Of a DNA stretch of 64,000 nucleotides, positions 21,621 to 32,679 are shown piece by piece. The position numbers and the translations under genes are program-made. Source of the DNA: Rutpela maculata (Eukaryota; Arthropoda; Insecta; Coleoptera; Cerambycidae); the NCBI GenBank assembly GCA_936432065.2, contig OW386292.2, forward strand, positions 102,133,829-102,197,828, given 5' to 3'. The notes beneath the pieces are model-generated. The model had not been told where the DNA came from. It saw only the letters and a list, made by a program, of their open reading frames with translations, and made no database searches. Position 1 is the first letter of the stretch, and each line of letters starts with the position of its first letter.

Positions 21621-23960
21621 TATCAAATTCGGGCAATGATTTTACTGTTTCATCTGTAAACTATAAGCATAATCATTTAGTTGCCGAGGTAAGTAAAATT
21701 TTGTTTTGTACTGGGCCCACCTCTATTAAATGACATTTTTAGCAACTTTTTAAACAAATTCCACATAATCGAAAACTTCCTGGTGACATTAAAGCCGATG
21801 CAAAGAAATTACTCCAATTGAGAGTTAACAAACATGTTGCGTGCTGAATTACAGCCCAAACTTGATAAATGTATCACGTTAAAGGACTTAAGAAACTTGC
21901 AACAACTTGGGAATTCAGGAAAAAACAACATAGAAACTGTATGCAATAAAATACAATCAAAGTTTGGTAGGTTATTCTTTTCCATTATATGGTATAATTT
22001 ATAATTTTACAAAATTTTTGTAGGTGCAGATTGTCACCTTTTATTAAATGACAACGTTTCCAAAGGTTTAATTTTTTGTACTAAAGAAATGATTTCATCA
22101 TTGTCGTCATTTCCAGAATTTATTTGCATAGATGCAACTTACAAATTGTTAAACATTAAAGCACCACTTTATGTTACTCTAAACAAAGATGATAATGGTG
22201 AGAGTGGTATTGGGGCTGCAGCTATTTTAATTCAAGAAGACAAAGAAAGTTTCGAATGGTTCTTGAAAATTTTTAAAAGCTGCAATACTTCGTGGAGTAA
22301 AATTAAGAATATCATGTCAGATAAAGATTTAACTGAACGCGAAATGTTAAGCACTATTTTTCCAAATGAAAAATTTCATATTTGTATTTTTCATGTGTTA
22401 AAGATTTCTCAACGAGAATTTACTTCTGAAAAATGCTAAATCACGTCAATACGAATTGCGACTTTGGAACTACTACAGAATTTGGTGTACGCAAAAGATG
22501 AAATAGACTTTGACAAAAAATTTTAAAAGAATTAAAATAATTTCCCTGAAAGGATTGGGTAAATATTAGACAAGAGTGGTGTCCTTTCCTGGGCAGCAAA
22601 GCCCAGAATTTTATGAATACAACTAACAATAGATTAGAAGGAATAAATGCTAAATTAAAAGCAATTTGTAAAAAACATAGTACTTTGGAACATTTTATCG
22701 AAGATCTGTACACAACACTAAACTCTTTAGACAAAGAAAAAATACAAAAGTCGCCTATTTTCTTAATAAAAGAAAATCTAACATCTATCCACCTGAGGAT
22801 TTTGGATAAGGTTATTGTCAACTTTTAACCCCTTATCATATAAGAAATTGAAAACACAATTTTCTTTTACCGATGTTTCATTTTCCTTGGATGAACATTG
22901 CTAGAATTATAATTTTAAAGGAAAAAGTTCCCCTTATATTACATCATGTGAATCTTGTACATGCTATTTTCCTATGTCTATGTTTGTTGGAACCAGAACT
23001 GGTTATTGAGAGGTGGACAATTAAGTATTTTCTTGAGCATTGTACTTTTCTACATAAATTAAGCACAACAGATTTCTACGAGTAGGCAATTAGGTCATGT
23101 TGATACATTACCTTGAAAATTCTAAAAAGCCAATGACTTCTCAAGAAAAATACAGAAAAACCTTTGTAAAAGTTAAATTGATAACTACTTTGGCCGCTGA
23201 TCTCTGTGGGAATAGTTATTTGAATGTAAATAACATTTTGGATAAAATAATCACCAACTAACTTGCAGAGTAGTAATTACGATTTTGGCATCACCTGACA
23301 AATTGATGCTTCCGACAGAAATTTTCAGATGAACGTGGATATTGAGGAAAGGTTGATTCAAAATCTATGGATAATAATATTAGCGATCAACCTCAAATTT
23401 TGGTGCAAAACAACTTAAGTGGTTCTGATATTCATATAATTACAACAGGTAATATTGCTAATGCAAATCTGCGGCCAAATGAAAATGAACAATATTCAAA
23501 TTTGAAAGCATTTGATGAAAGAGCAAATAATTTGAATTGTGAATCCAATCAAGTGTTCTAAACAATTCAAACGTTACAGTTGTGATAATTGATGTATGTA
23601 ATCCAAATCACCAACTAACTGATGGTAATATTGATGAAAGCATTCATTATACAATAGAAAATGATACGATAGAAAATAATGTAAATTATGAACCTCACGC
23701 AGCGAGCCAAAGTACATTAAGTGATATATATCAGTCATATCTCCAATAATGGCGTTATTAATTTGGAAAATGTGAAAGTTCCAGTTATTAAAAGAAGGGG
23801 CAGGCCGGCCGGTAGTAATATTACTGTTATTGGTCTTCCAAAGCGCAGAAAACTACTGATCCAGTGTCTTTTGGGAAAATCAAAGCAGAGCAACGAGATG
23901 CTTTTAAAAGACGTATAAATGATAAATTTGAAACAAATAGAGTTACCAGACTTACTGCCA

Positions 23961-24784
23961 ATGAACCAAATTGACGTAAGGTCCCTAGAAACTAACATCA
24001 CAATTTTGATTTTTCAAAAGAAGTGTTGAATCTTTAATCACATTTTAGTATTGCAATATTGATATTTTTATATTACCAAGTATTCTTAGGTTTTATTTAA
24101 ATTATAATCAGAATAATTATCATTAATACAGGGCCTTTTCCAGATTAACCCGTTTAAAATATATATACCACCGCCACACTGGTTTCATATGTGTTCGTAG
24201 TTGGCCATTATCCAACTGCAACTGATCCTCACTAAACGTAGAAATGCCACGCCCATTTAACCGGAAACCTTATATCTAACAAATAAATATTTTGTTATTG
24301 CTAATTCAGTCAGTGAATAGTCCTCGAAGTGACAACCTGTGATACAATGCGCAAATAAATTACAAGAAACTTTTTTACGTATAATTTTCTACTTAAGTGT
24401 GTTTCCGTGAAAAGTGCTATTTTCCAGATTTTGACAATTGAATTATATTGTTTCAGGTATGTAGATTATGACTGCATTTAAGTAAAATTATTAACAAGTT
24501 TGTTTATAGATTTATTTTTAAATTCTATTTAAAGGGTAAAACGTGTATTTCCCATACTCAAATTTTATTTTGAAAGAGAAAAACTAAAGTCGCTTATATT
24601 CGCTAGAGTTCTTTTTAGTTTCTACTTATTAAAGTCCTATTCAGGATTAGAAAACAGCTTGTAGATTTTGCGCAAACTTGCTCCTTTTTTTAAATTTATT
24701 TTTGAATAAAAATGGTTTTTAAAGATCACGTTAATTTTCTCTTTATTAATTTCAGTTTATTTTTTTCTTGGAGAGACTACAAAC
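23961..24784. other. 5' flank of the Transib gene; candidate end and intron
   Basis: No coding region. A CACACTG heptamer-like motif at 24175-24181 could be the 5' terminus of the Transib element (Transib ends begin CACWRTG-like), but no matching 3' end was found. TTTCAG at 24751-24756, just before the ATG at 24785, could be a 5' UTR intron acceptor. Confidence 0.3.
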
Positions 24785-26852
24785 ATGAAAGGCCAGGAAA
24801 TCTTTGATGTGTGGGTGTCAACTGCAAGCAGTAGAAGCGTGAAGTGTGATACAGTGGAGAATCATGTCCTAGCTTCCCTTGGACCTTCTGTCAAAAATCG
24901 ATTGGAAATTCACGAAAAAGTACGAAAGTTTTGTTGCAACCTCTTTACCAAATGGAAACACGTGAATAGACACAAGGACAGATTTTTAAAATGTTATGAA
25001 TCTTTTCTCAACAAAGATATTTTATTCACAATTGGTACTGACGAATCCGTTGAAACATCGACGTCGGATTATGAGCCTGACATTCGTTCTGGCCCTGGTC
25101 GTCCACAAAAACCTTTTGAACAGATCGCTAAAAGAACACAGCGTAGACAAGTTCAGCCCTTATTATATTTGGAAGAAAAAGAATTTCTTTATGCTACGGA
25201 AATGAAATTGAGAAAATCTGGAACGCGTAGGAGAGCAACTCTAGTTAGGCAGGCCACATCATCGTCACCAAAGAGTACTCGACGGATGATTAAGGCCTGG
25301 AGACCGATAACTCCTCGTAAACCAGCAAAGCTCTCGGAAAACCAAGCTTTATCCATGATATCGGAAGCCGATTTGCCAAAACATCAATATAAAACGATAA
25401 GAAATATGTTGAAAAGCCTCGACATCAAAGTTTTGCCAAATTGTAATAAAATTGTTTCCGCGAAGAAAAAAATGTTATCCACCAGAACAAGATATAGTAG
25501 TTACGGAATCAACTGCTGAAATAAAACTCCAGAGTTTGTTAGACCATACTACTTCAAGAATTTTGGAAAGTTATGAGGAAGTTTTAGGATATTTCCAAGA
25601 CGATGAACTCCTCAGTCTAGTTCTAGTCTCAAAGTGGGGGTTTGACAGTAGCACTGGACACAGTGAATACCACCAAATGAAAGAAGAACTTTTTTCGGAC
25701 CAAGATTTGTTCGTTACCTTTATGGTTCCTTTACAACTATATGTTGAAAAAGCTAACAAAACAAAAAATCCTATGGAAAAATCCACGACCAGCATCCACA
25801 TTTTATTGTTGTCCGCTTAAATTTTAGTTTAAAAAGGAAAATGTTGACCTTTCAAAGGAAGAGGAAGCGCACGTACAGTCCCAGATTGATGCGTTACATC
25901 CTACAATAAATATTTCTGGACGGGACCTAGCCATTTCACACAAAATGTCTTTGACTATGGTCGATGGAAAAGTGTGTAACGCTTTAAGCTCCACGGCTTC
26001 TGCACAAGTGTGTTATGTTTGTGGTGCATCGCCAAAGGACATGAACGACATAGATACTGTTTTGCAGATTCCAATTGATACAAGCACATTCCGATTCGGC
26101 CTATCGACTCTTCATGCCTGGATTAGGTTTTATGAATATTTTCTACATTTAGTATATAGAATGGACATCAAGAAGTGGCAAGCCCGAGGCGCAACCGACC
26201 AAGCTGCCATGAAATCCAGGAAAACTTCAATACAAGACAAGTTCTACAACAGTAAACTCGGTTTGATTGTAGATAGAGTAAATTCGGGGGGAGCAGGAAC
26301 TTCAAACAACGGAAATGCAGCTCGACGTTTTTTCCATAATCCAGAGCTTTCTGCTTCGATAACCGGCATCGAGGAGAGCTTGATAAGGAGATGCTGTGTC
26401 ATCTTAGAAACCATGTCTTCACCGTACGAGATTAATGCTGAATCTTTTGAGAAGTATGCTGTGGAAACGGCAAGACAATTAGTCGCAAAATATTCATGGT
26501 ACAAGCTACCAGCATGGTAGCGCAAAGTATTAATACACGGATCCAAAATTATCGAAGCTGCCTTGTTGCCTATCGGTCAACTGTCCGAGGAAGCTGCAGA
26601 ATCTCGAAACAAGGACCTGAAAAGTTATCGAGAAAAAAGAACTAGAAAGATGTCTAGGAGATTAACAAACGAAGATCTCTTATATCGATTGTTATTGACA
26701 TCGGATCCTGTAATTACAGCCTTTAGAGTTCTTCCTAAAAAACGGAATTTTTCCTTGTCTCAAGATGTGTTGGCTCTTCTGAAAGCTCCATAAGAACCAA
26801 AAGATTCATCAGAAAAAGAATCGGAAGAGTCTGAAGCTGAAGTATTAGATTA
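24785..26852 (+). pseudogene. Transib transposase (RAG1-core family), near full length but broken
   Basis: Successive plus frames give a protein of about 670 residues, the usual Transib length. The N-terminal part (24785-25519) contains SGPGRPQKPFEQ, a low-complexity basic stretch. The RNase H-like core follows: KWGFDSSTGHSEYHQ with the first catalytic Asp (25644), SLTMVDGKVCNALSS with the second (25963), and a zinc-binding CYVCGASPKDMN. Then come RFGLSTLHAWIRFYEYF, NNGNAARRFFHNPELSASIT and GQLSEEAAESRNKD with the catalytic Glu (26599), collinear with the RAG1 core, including its CTLCDATR and GNESGNK boxes. Defects: a frameshift in an A-run near 25465, another near 25770, an in-frame TAG near 25817 and a TAG at 26518. 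All three catalytic residues survive. The 3' side stops at the hAT junction near 26860. No RAG2-like gene is present. Confidence 0.85.
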
Positions 26853-26869
26853 AGTTAAGAGATAAATAG

Positions 26870-28375
26870 ACTTCTTTGTGCTAATATTTGAATTCCATAA
26901 GGATAATAACTTAAATACAGTGTATGTGCTCCCAGACAGAAAAGCAATTTCTAAAACTCTAATACCGACTTTGTATGATAAGTGTTTATTTAAATTAAAA
27001 GAGATTTTTCAAAGTTTATCACCATACGTTTGTTTAACCACAGACTGCTGGACGTCGTTAAACAACGAGAGCTTCGTGGCTGTTAGTGTTCATTTCATAG
27101 ATAACAATTTTAAAATGCAGTCTGCGCTCTTAAGTTGCGCAATTTTTTATGGAAATCACACAAGTGAAAATTTGGCGAATGAACTTTTAGCAATTACAAG
27201 AGAGTGGGGATTAGAAAAAAAAAATAGTATTGGCTGTTTCGGATAATGCATCTAACATAAAAAGCGCAATTACGAATTATACAGGATGAAAGTTTTTGGG
27301 ATGCTATGCTCATATTTTAAATTTAACGGTACAGGATGCACTTAAGTTAAAAGAAGTGAAAAGTATTTTAGAAAAAGTAAAAACTATAGTATCACATTTT
27401 AAAAGAAGTTCCAATGCCACTGCTAAACTTCTTGACTTCCAAAAAAATTCTGGAATTAAAACACCTAAAAAATTACTGCAGGATGTAGTCACTCGATGGA
27501 ACTCCACCTTTTATATGGTGGAGAGATTTATTGAGTTGGAAACCTCAGTTAGATCTACAGTTGCTCTATTGGATGCATTTTTACCATCATTATCTCCTGA
27601 GGAGTGGAAGGTGCTAAAAGAACTAGTGAAGATTTTGAAACCATTCGAAAATGCTACTTGTTTAGTCAGCGGCGAGAATTATATGTCAGCCTCCTTAGTA
27701 ATCGTTATTACTAGATGGTTACTAGATATATGTAGTAAATTGCTAGATTCTGTGGAGTTATCTGAACAATCAAAAGTTGTAATTAAACTAGAAAGTGGTC
27801 TGCGCGATCGACTCGGAAATATAGAGTATAGCAACACCTTGGCAATGTGTACGTTTTTAGATCCAAGATTCAAAGTATATGGTTTTAAAAATACAGACGC
27901 CGTAGAAAGGGTTAGAAAAACTGTACTGGGCGCTTTAACCAGCCTAATTTCCTCTAAAGATGAAGAAGGGACGTCAAGTCCCGTTGACGTAGAACAGGCG
28001 CCCGACCCAGAAACATCAGAACAAGCTAAAGATGAACTGTCCGTATGGTCGTCACTGGACAAGGTTGTAAAAGGTCGTGCCAAAACTACTAAAAGTTCAA
28101 ACGCCAAGGCTCTTACAGAACTTCAACGATACATGGAGGATGATGTTTTAGAGAGAGATGAAGATCCCTTGGATTGGCGACGAGAATATAGTTACATGTA
28201 CCCTAATTTAAGTGTATTGGTGAGACAAAGATGTTGTGCATTGGCAACTTCTGTTCCATGTAAGCGAATTTTTTCAAAAGCCGGTAACATATTAAACGAA
28301 CGGCGCACGCGACTGAGAGCTAAAAAAATTCAGCAATTGCTGTTTTTAAATGTGAATAGTAAATTTATAGAATAA
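26870..28375 (+). pseudogene. 5'-truncated hAT transposase with dimerisation domain
   Basis: Frame 26878-27246 contains TYVLPDRK-like sequence and CLTTDCWTSLNNESFVAVSV with the first catalytic Asp. An A10 run near 27217 shifts the frame; VSDNASNIKSAI with the second Asp is in another frame, followed by a stop at 27288. Frame 27296-28375 (359 codons) is intact: GCYAHILNLTVQDALK, LLQDVVTRWNSTFYMVERF and SPEEWKVLKELVKILKPFE. The C-terminal hATC dimerisation block YPNLSVLVRQRCCALATSV follows, with SVPCKRIFSKAGNI and RRTRLRAKK. The BED finger is missing because the copy starts at the junction with the Transib relic. It is inactive because of the frameshift. Confidence 0.85.
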
Positions 28376-29164
28376 CTTTGGTACCTACTACATATTAGTA
28401 TTAGTGATGTAGAATTAGGTTCCATTTACCCGCCTCGACCTTAGTTATCTATGCAGGTATAGATTGTGACTTTACTTAGTCATTCAAACTTCAACCACAG
28501 CACTGTAAGCAACGCTCTTCCTTAGTTTTTAGTCAGATTCATTGTGTTATTGCATACATTTTATTATATTGTGAATATTGTTAAGTGAATAAATAACAGT
28601 GCTTAATTTTTATAAAAAAAGATCCTGGTTTATTATAATGATCCTGAAGCAAGTAAAAAATAGCAAGGTGTCTGTACATTTTGATTTGTTCGAATCTCAA
28701 CAAGCTTTTAAAGGCTATATAAAAAAAACTAACAGTACTGCAACATGGACGTGTAAACTATGTGACACATTAACAATTACAGGTGAATCTACAGTTCGTT
28801 GTGATTGTTGTCTAAATTCGGTTCATATTAAATGTACTTGTAAATGATGGAAATCTTTCAAAAATATTTGCATGTGCAATTCGTATTGCCAAATCGTCCA
28901 CTTAGAATAACAAGGTTCTAAATACACTTTTTCTCACATTTAAGGTTTTAGCATAATAAGGTTCTAACTGTTATTTTCTGTTGAATTTTAATACATATAT
29001 AATACAAATTAAATACAACACGTAAGTAGAAATTTTAGTTTTTATTACACAAGAAATAACTATTTAAGGTCATAAATAATAACAATACGAAATTTAAAGA
29101 AAAAATAATAATAATTATTGTTATTTAAATTGGATTGCGACAAAGATACGTTTTAAATCGATCG
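28376..29164. other. Mostly non-coding; small Cys-rich fragment at 28700-28847
   Basis: The 3' side of the hAT copy and AT-rich DNA. An 82-codon frame at 28599-28847 ends with WTCKLCDTLTITG and VRCDCCLNSVHIKC, a PHD-like Cys/His pattern as found at the N-terminus of many non-LTR ORF1 proteins. It is too short for a firm call. From 28850 to 29160 I see nothing. Confidence 0.4.
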
Positions 29165-29720
29165 CGAATATTTTTAGCAGCATGGTTAGGTCTGCCAATA
29201 TTAGCTGGTGCCACATTTCTTGGTCTTGGCGCGCTTGTTTCTTGAAGGTGATGTTCTATGCCTTCTGTCAATTATAATGTTATGTACCAAACAGATGCAC
29301 TTAACAATATCGTCAGCTACATCTACAGATGTTTGTATTGTTGTTGCTAAAATTCTCCATTTAGAATAAAGTATACCAAAAGAACATTCAACAGTTCTTC
29401 GTGTTCTTGATAACCTAGCATTCAAGTATGCTTTGTCTGCATCTAAATGTTTTCTTGCATAAGGCTTTAATAGATTACGTAGAAGTGGATAGGCTTCATA
29501 ACCTATGATAACATGAAGTACTGTGATATCTGAGTTTAGTAAAGTATATCCGTTGGAAATGTTAAGTCGTCCATCTGACAAGAATAAAAAGAAGATCTAA
29601 AAGTTCCACTATACCTCCGTTTACCGTAACCTCCAACATCAAAGTTTATAAATTTATAATTAGGATCAACTAATCCTTGCAAAACAATTGAAAAATAATG
29701 TATGTCGTCGTTATTATCGC
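29165..29720 (-). pseudogene. PIF/Harbinger nuclease (HARBI1-like) relic
   Basis: Reading leftwards: SIVLQGLVDPNYKFINFDVG (about 29690-29640), frameshifted, then the open frame 29581-29201. That frame carries VIIGYEAYPLLRNLLKPYAR, LNARLSRTRRTVECSFGILY and KWRILATTIQT, ending in an IVKCICLVHNIIID block. These are the DDE_Tnp_4 signatures. The usual VGDEAYPL has Tyr for Asp here (IGYEAY), so a catalytic residue is lost. The Glu in RRTVECSFG is kept. The Myb-like partner gene of Harbinger elements was not seen nearby. Confidence 0.8.
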
Positions 29721-30407
29721 AGATCTGCTATAAACAGTTAAAAAGAAATGAATTTTGCGCTACTCTTGCCGCTGTTCTCATCGGCGCTCTTTATCGTTAA
29801 TCACAGCTCCAACATAAACGAACCCGTATACATGAAACGTTAACTCTACAATTTTCAACTGGTCAAGTCCGATACGGGCAAATATTTAAAACTGTAAACT
29901 CACCTGTAACCTGAGGGATATACCCAAACTATTTACTGTGATTGCGGTTATTTATTGTATTTCTTATCCGGGTGATTCAGTTTGGTATTCGCCCCCCTGT
30001 ATCTTCTTTATTTTAACAGAAAACTACAATAAACCATATATATTTGTAAATCGTTTGCCAAGCTCTATCGAATGATGTCCTTAAATCATCTCTTTGATCA
30101 CATATACCAAAATAACGATAGTCAACTTTTTTTTTTCAAATGACATGCTATACATTTTTTTGCCGATTGTTGTAGAGCTTCTCTTTCTGCATTCAACCAT
30201 GTGAAAAAAGTATACACTTCCATAAGGAAAATTTCGAGAAAATTAATAAAATACGAAAAAACTTCATTTAAAGGTTTTGTTTCTGATTCAACATAGTTAG
30301 CCATGGGAACAATTGAATTTTGTCATTGTTAGTAATGTCAAATTGAAAATACTGTTATTTGTGACTGTGTTATTCGTTTTCGTTTTACGTCTAAATAGAT
30401 TTACACA

Positions 30408-31475
30408 ATGGTATCTTACACTAATGAAGAAAAATTGGACATGATATTAATTTATGAAGAGTGCGGAAAAAACAGTAAAGCAGCCAAACGTTTATATCAA
30501 TATCGCTTTCGAAATAGGCCGGTACCATCAGACAAAATGTTTGCAAAATTGGCAAAAAATATGAGCGAAAGTGGAAGTTTTGAGAAAAAAAGAAACGTTT
30601 TTAAGCCCAGAACCGCACGAGATGAGGAACATACAGTTGCAGTTTTAGCCCGTGTTTTCGTAGACCCGCATATTTCTATCCGTCAGTTAGCGACAGAAAC
30701 TGATATTTCATATTCTTCAATTCAAAGAATTCTGAGAGACAATAAACTGCGACCATATAAAATACATTTATATCAGGGCTTACTTCCAGGAGATTACGAG
30801 AGACGTCTAAATTTTGTAGCGTGGTTGGCAGTTGCTCAAGAAATGACTATATTAGATCGCATTATGTGGTCAGATGAATCCCTCCATAATAATGAAGTTG
30901 TCAATAGACATAACTGCCATTATTGGTCGCAGGATAATCCTCACTGGCTTCGGGAAACTAATTTCCAAAATATCTGGGGAATTAATGTATGGTGTGGAAT
31001 TCTCAACGGACAAATTATAGGATCAAAGTTTTACGAAGGCACGCTTACTGGAGAAAGATATCTACAGTTTTTAAGAAAAGAGTTGTTAAATTTCATAAAA
31101 GACGTTCCATTACATATTAGACATAACATGATATTACAACAAGATGGGGCACCGCCACATAATGCTATAATTGTAACGAATTATTTAAATGCAGCTTATC
31201 CAGGTAGATGGATCGGAAATCGTAGTGAGGAAGTCAAGTGGCCTGCCAGATCACCGGATCTCACACCGTTAGATTTTTTTCTTTGGCCATATCTAAAAGA
31301 AAGAGTGTATTTTACACCTCCGAATGATGTCGAAGATCTTAAAAATAGAATACAAACTGAATGCCGCAGATTAAATGTTGAAATTCTTCAACATGTATGT
31401 ACCCAAGGCGTGATAAACAGAGGACGATTATGTTTAGAAGCGAAGGGAGGACTCTTCGAACATATGAAGCAATAA
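30408..31475 (+). CDS. Intact mariner-like (IS630-Tc1-mariner) transposase, 355 aa
   Basis: The full-length frame starts MVSYTNEEKLDMILIYEE and ends GGLFEHMKQ. Residues 1-130 form the paired-type helix-turn-helix DNA-binding region (SKAAKRLYQYRF, then SIRQLATETDISYSSIQRIL). The catalytic core has MWSDESLHNN (Asp156), NIWGINVWCGI, ILQQDGAPPHNA (Asp246) and ARSPDLTPLDFFLWPYLKER (Asp284). The spacing is 37 residues between the second and third Asp, which resembles the DD37D group more than classic DD34D mariner. All three catalytic residues, start and stop are present, so this is the only plausibly functional transposase in the window. It would cut at the TIR and rejoin at TA. Expression cannot be judged from sequence. 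Confidence 0.9.
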   Translation: MVSYTNEEKLDMILIYEECGKNSKAAKRLYQYRFRNRPVPSDKMFAKLAKNMSESGSFEKKRNVFKPRTARDEEHTVAVLARVFVDPHISIRQLATETDISYSSIQRILRDNKLRPYKIHLYQGLLPGDYERRLNFVAWLAVAQEMTILDRIMWSDESLHNNEVVNRHNCHYWSQDNPHWLRETNFQNIWGINVWCGILNGQIIGSKFYEGTLTGERYLQFLRKELLNFIKDVPLHIRHNMILQQDGAPPHNAIIVTNYLNAAYPGRWIGNRSEEVKWPARSPDLTPLDFFLWPYLKERVYFTPPNDVEDLKNRIQTECRRLNVEILQHVCTQGVINRGRLCLEAKGGLFEHMKQ

Positions 31476-31905
31476 ATAATGTTTTTATTTTCTTAATTGT
31501 TAGTTAGTTTTCAAGTATTTTTAGTTTTTTTATTGGTAATTGTTATTTATTATTAGTTGTTATTTTAATATTATTGTTTGAGTGTTATTATCATTAATTA
31601 ACTAAAGATACGATATTAAATGTTATATAGAAATGAATTACATAATTATTTAAAAACAGAACTTTGTTTCGAAATTTTTACGCCTCATCGGTGCCGCACA
31701 CAATCCTCGTACAAATCCCTCTCTTTCGAATCTAATTGGCCTAGTTGTTACTAGTTACATTACTTACAATGTCAAAATTCAATTGCTTCCTTGGCTAACT
31801 GTGCTGATTCAGAAAAAAACCTTTCAATGACGTTTTATCGTCATTGAAAGGTTTTTTTCATATTTTATTAATTTTCTCGAAATTTTCCTTGTGTTGAAGA
31901 ATGAA

Positions 31906-32218
31906 TTTCAACATTTAATCTGCGGCATTAAATTCATATTCTAGTTTTAAGATCTCCGATGTCATTTAGAGGTGTAAACTTTTTCTTTTAAATAGAACCA
32001 AAGGAAGAAATCTAACGGTGTTTAAAAACGTTTCTTTTTTTCTCAAAACTTCCACTTTCGCTCATATTTCTTGCCAATTTTGCAAACATTTTGTCTGATG
32101 GTACCAGCCTATTTCGAAAGCGATCTTGATATAAACGTTTGGCTGCTTTACTGTTTTTTCCGCACTCTCCATAAATTAATATCATGTCCAATTTTTCTTC
32201 ATTAGTGTAAGATACCAT
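31906..32218 (-). pseudogene. Internally deleted inverted mariner copy
   Basis: On the minus strand, 32218-32012 encodes the first 68 residues of the same transposase with few changes (YGECGKNSKAAKRLYQDRF). It then jumps, at about 32010, to the region around residues 300-330 (VYFTPPN-equivalent to LNVEILQH). All catalytic residues are deleted. Further left, 31765-31905 holds another piece of the element's 5' UTR in the same orientation, including a perfect 20-bp hairpin at 31815-31860. Confidence 0.8.
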
Positions 32219-32679
32219 TGTGTAAATCTATTTAGAAGTATAACATAAAACGAAAACGAATAACACAGTCACAAATAACAGTATTTTCAATTTGACATTA
32301 CTAACAATGACAAAATTCAATTGTTTCCATGGCTAACTAAGCTGAATCAGAAACAAAACCTTTAAATGAAGTTTTTTCGTATTTTATTAATTTTCTCGAA
32401 ATTTTCCTTATGGAAGTGTATACTTTTTTCACATGGTTGAATGCTTCTCTTTCTGCATTCAACCATGTCAACCTACAACAATCGGCAAAAAAATGTATAG
32501 CATACCATTTGAAAAAAAAAGTTGACTATCGTTATTTTGGCATATGTGACCAAAGAGATGATTTAAGGACGTCATTCGATAAAGCTTCACAAACTATTTA
32601 CAAATATATATGGTTTATTGTAGTTTTCTGTTAGAATAAAAAAGATACAGGGGGGCGAATACCAAACTGAATCACCCGG

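Larger units (their letters stand above)
20004..23960 (+). pseudogene. MULE (Mutator-like) transposase gene with introns, interrupted
   Basis: ATG at 20004 starts MAEEIEVNLGINEGMEFADL. A FLYWCH/FAR1-like DNA-binding module follows (CIHGGRQYKSRGQGIR, about 20205-20260). After about 1.25 kb of inserted repeats, coding resumes with NYKHNHLVAE (21660-21690). An intron with GTAAGT and TTTTAG borders (21691-21738) leads to KLPGDIKADAKKLLQL; a second intron ends with TTTTTGTAG at about 22023. The catalytic part has ICIDATYKLL (first Asp), IKNIMSDKDLTEREML (second Asp) and FHICIFHVLK. Then come NTTNNRLEGINAKLKAIC and a degraded SWIM-like Cys region, and a C-terminal VIKRRGRPAGSNITVIGLPK. Stops near 22440, 22540 and 23085 break it. 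Confidence 0.8.
29968..32679. mobile_element. Composite mariner element with long inverted arms
   Basis: Both ends read CCGGGTGATTCAGTTTGG inwards and continue as near-identical inverted arms: left about 29968-30607, right about 32012-32679. The arms include the 5' UTR and first codons of the transposase. TA lies outside both ends (29965-29966, followed by one extra T, and 32680-32681). Between the arms are an intact transposase gene and an internally deleted opposite-strand copy. A small local duplication makes a hairpin in the right arm (about 32434-32470). It reads as two mariner copies joined tail to tail, possibly moved as one unit. Confidence 0.8.

Noticed and set aside
25571..25801. 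Minus-strand frames within the Transib and hAT coding regions (also 26244-26546, 27679-28107)
   Set aside because: Shadows of the plus-strand transposase genes; no domain of their own.
24785..26852. A true RAG1 gene
   Set aside because: Size, N-terminus and the multi-copy transposon context fit Transib. There is no RING/zinc-finger RAG1 N-terminal region and no RAG2 nearby.
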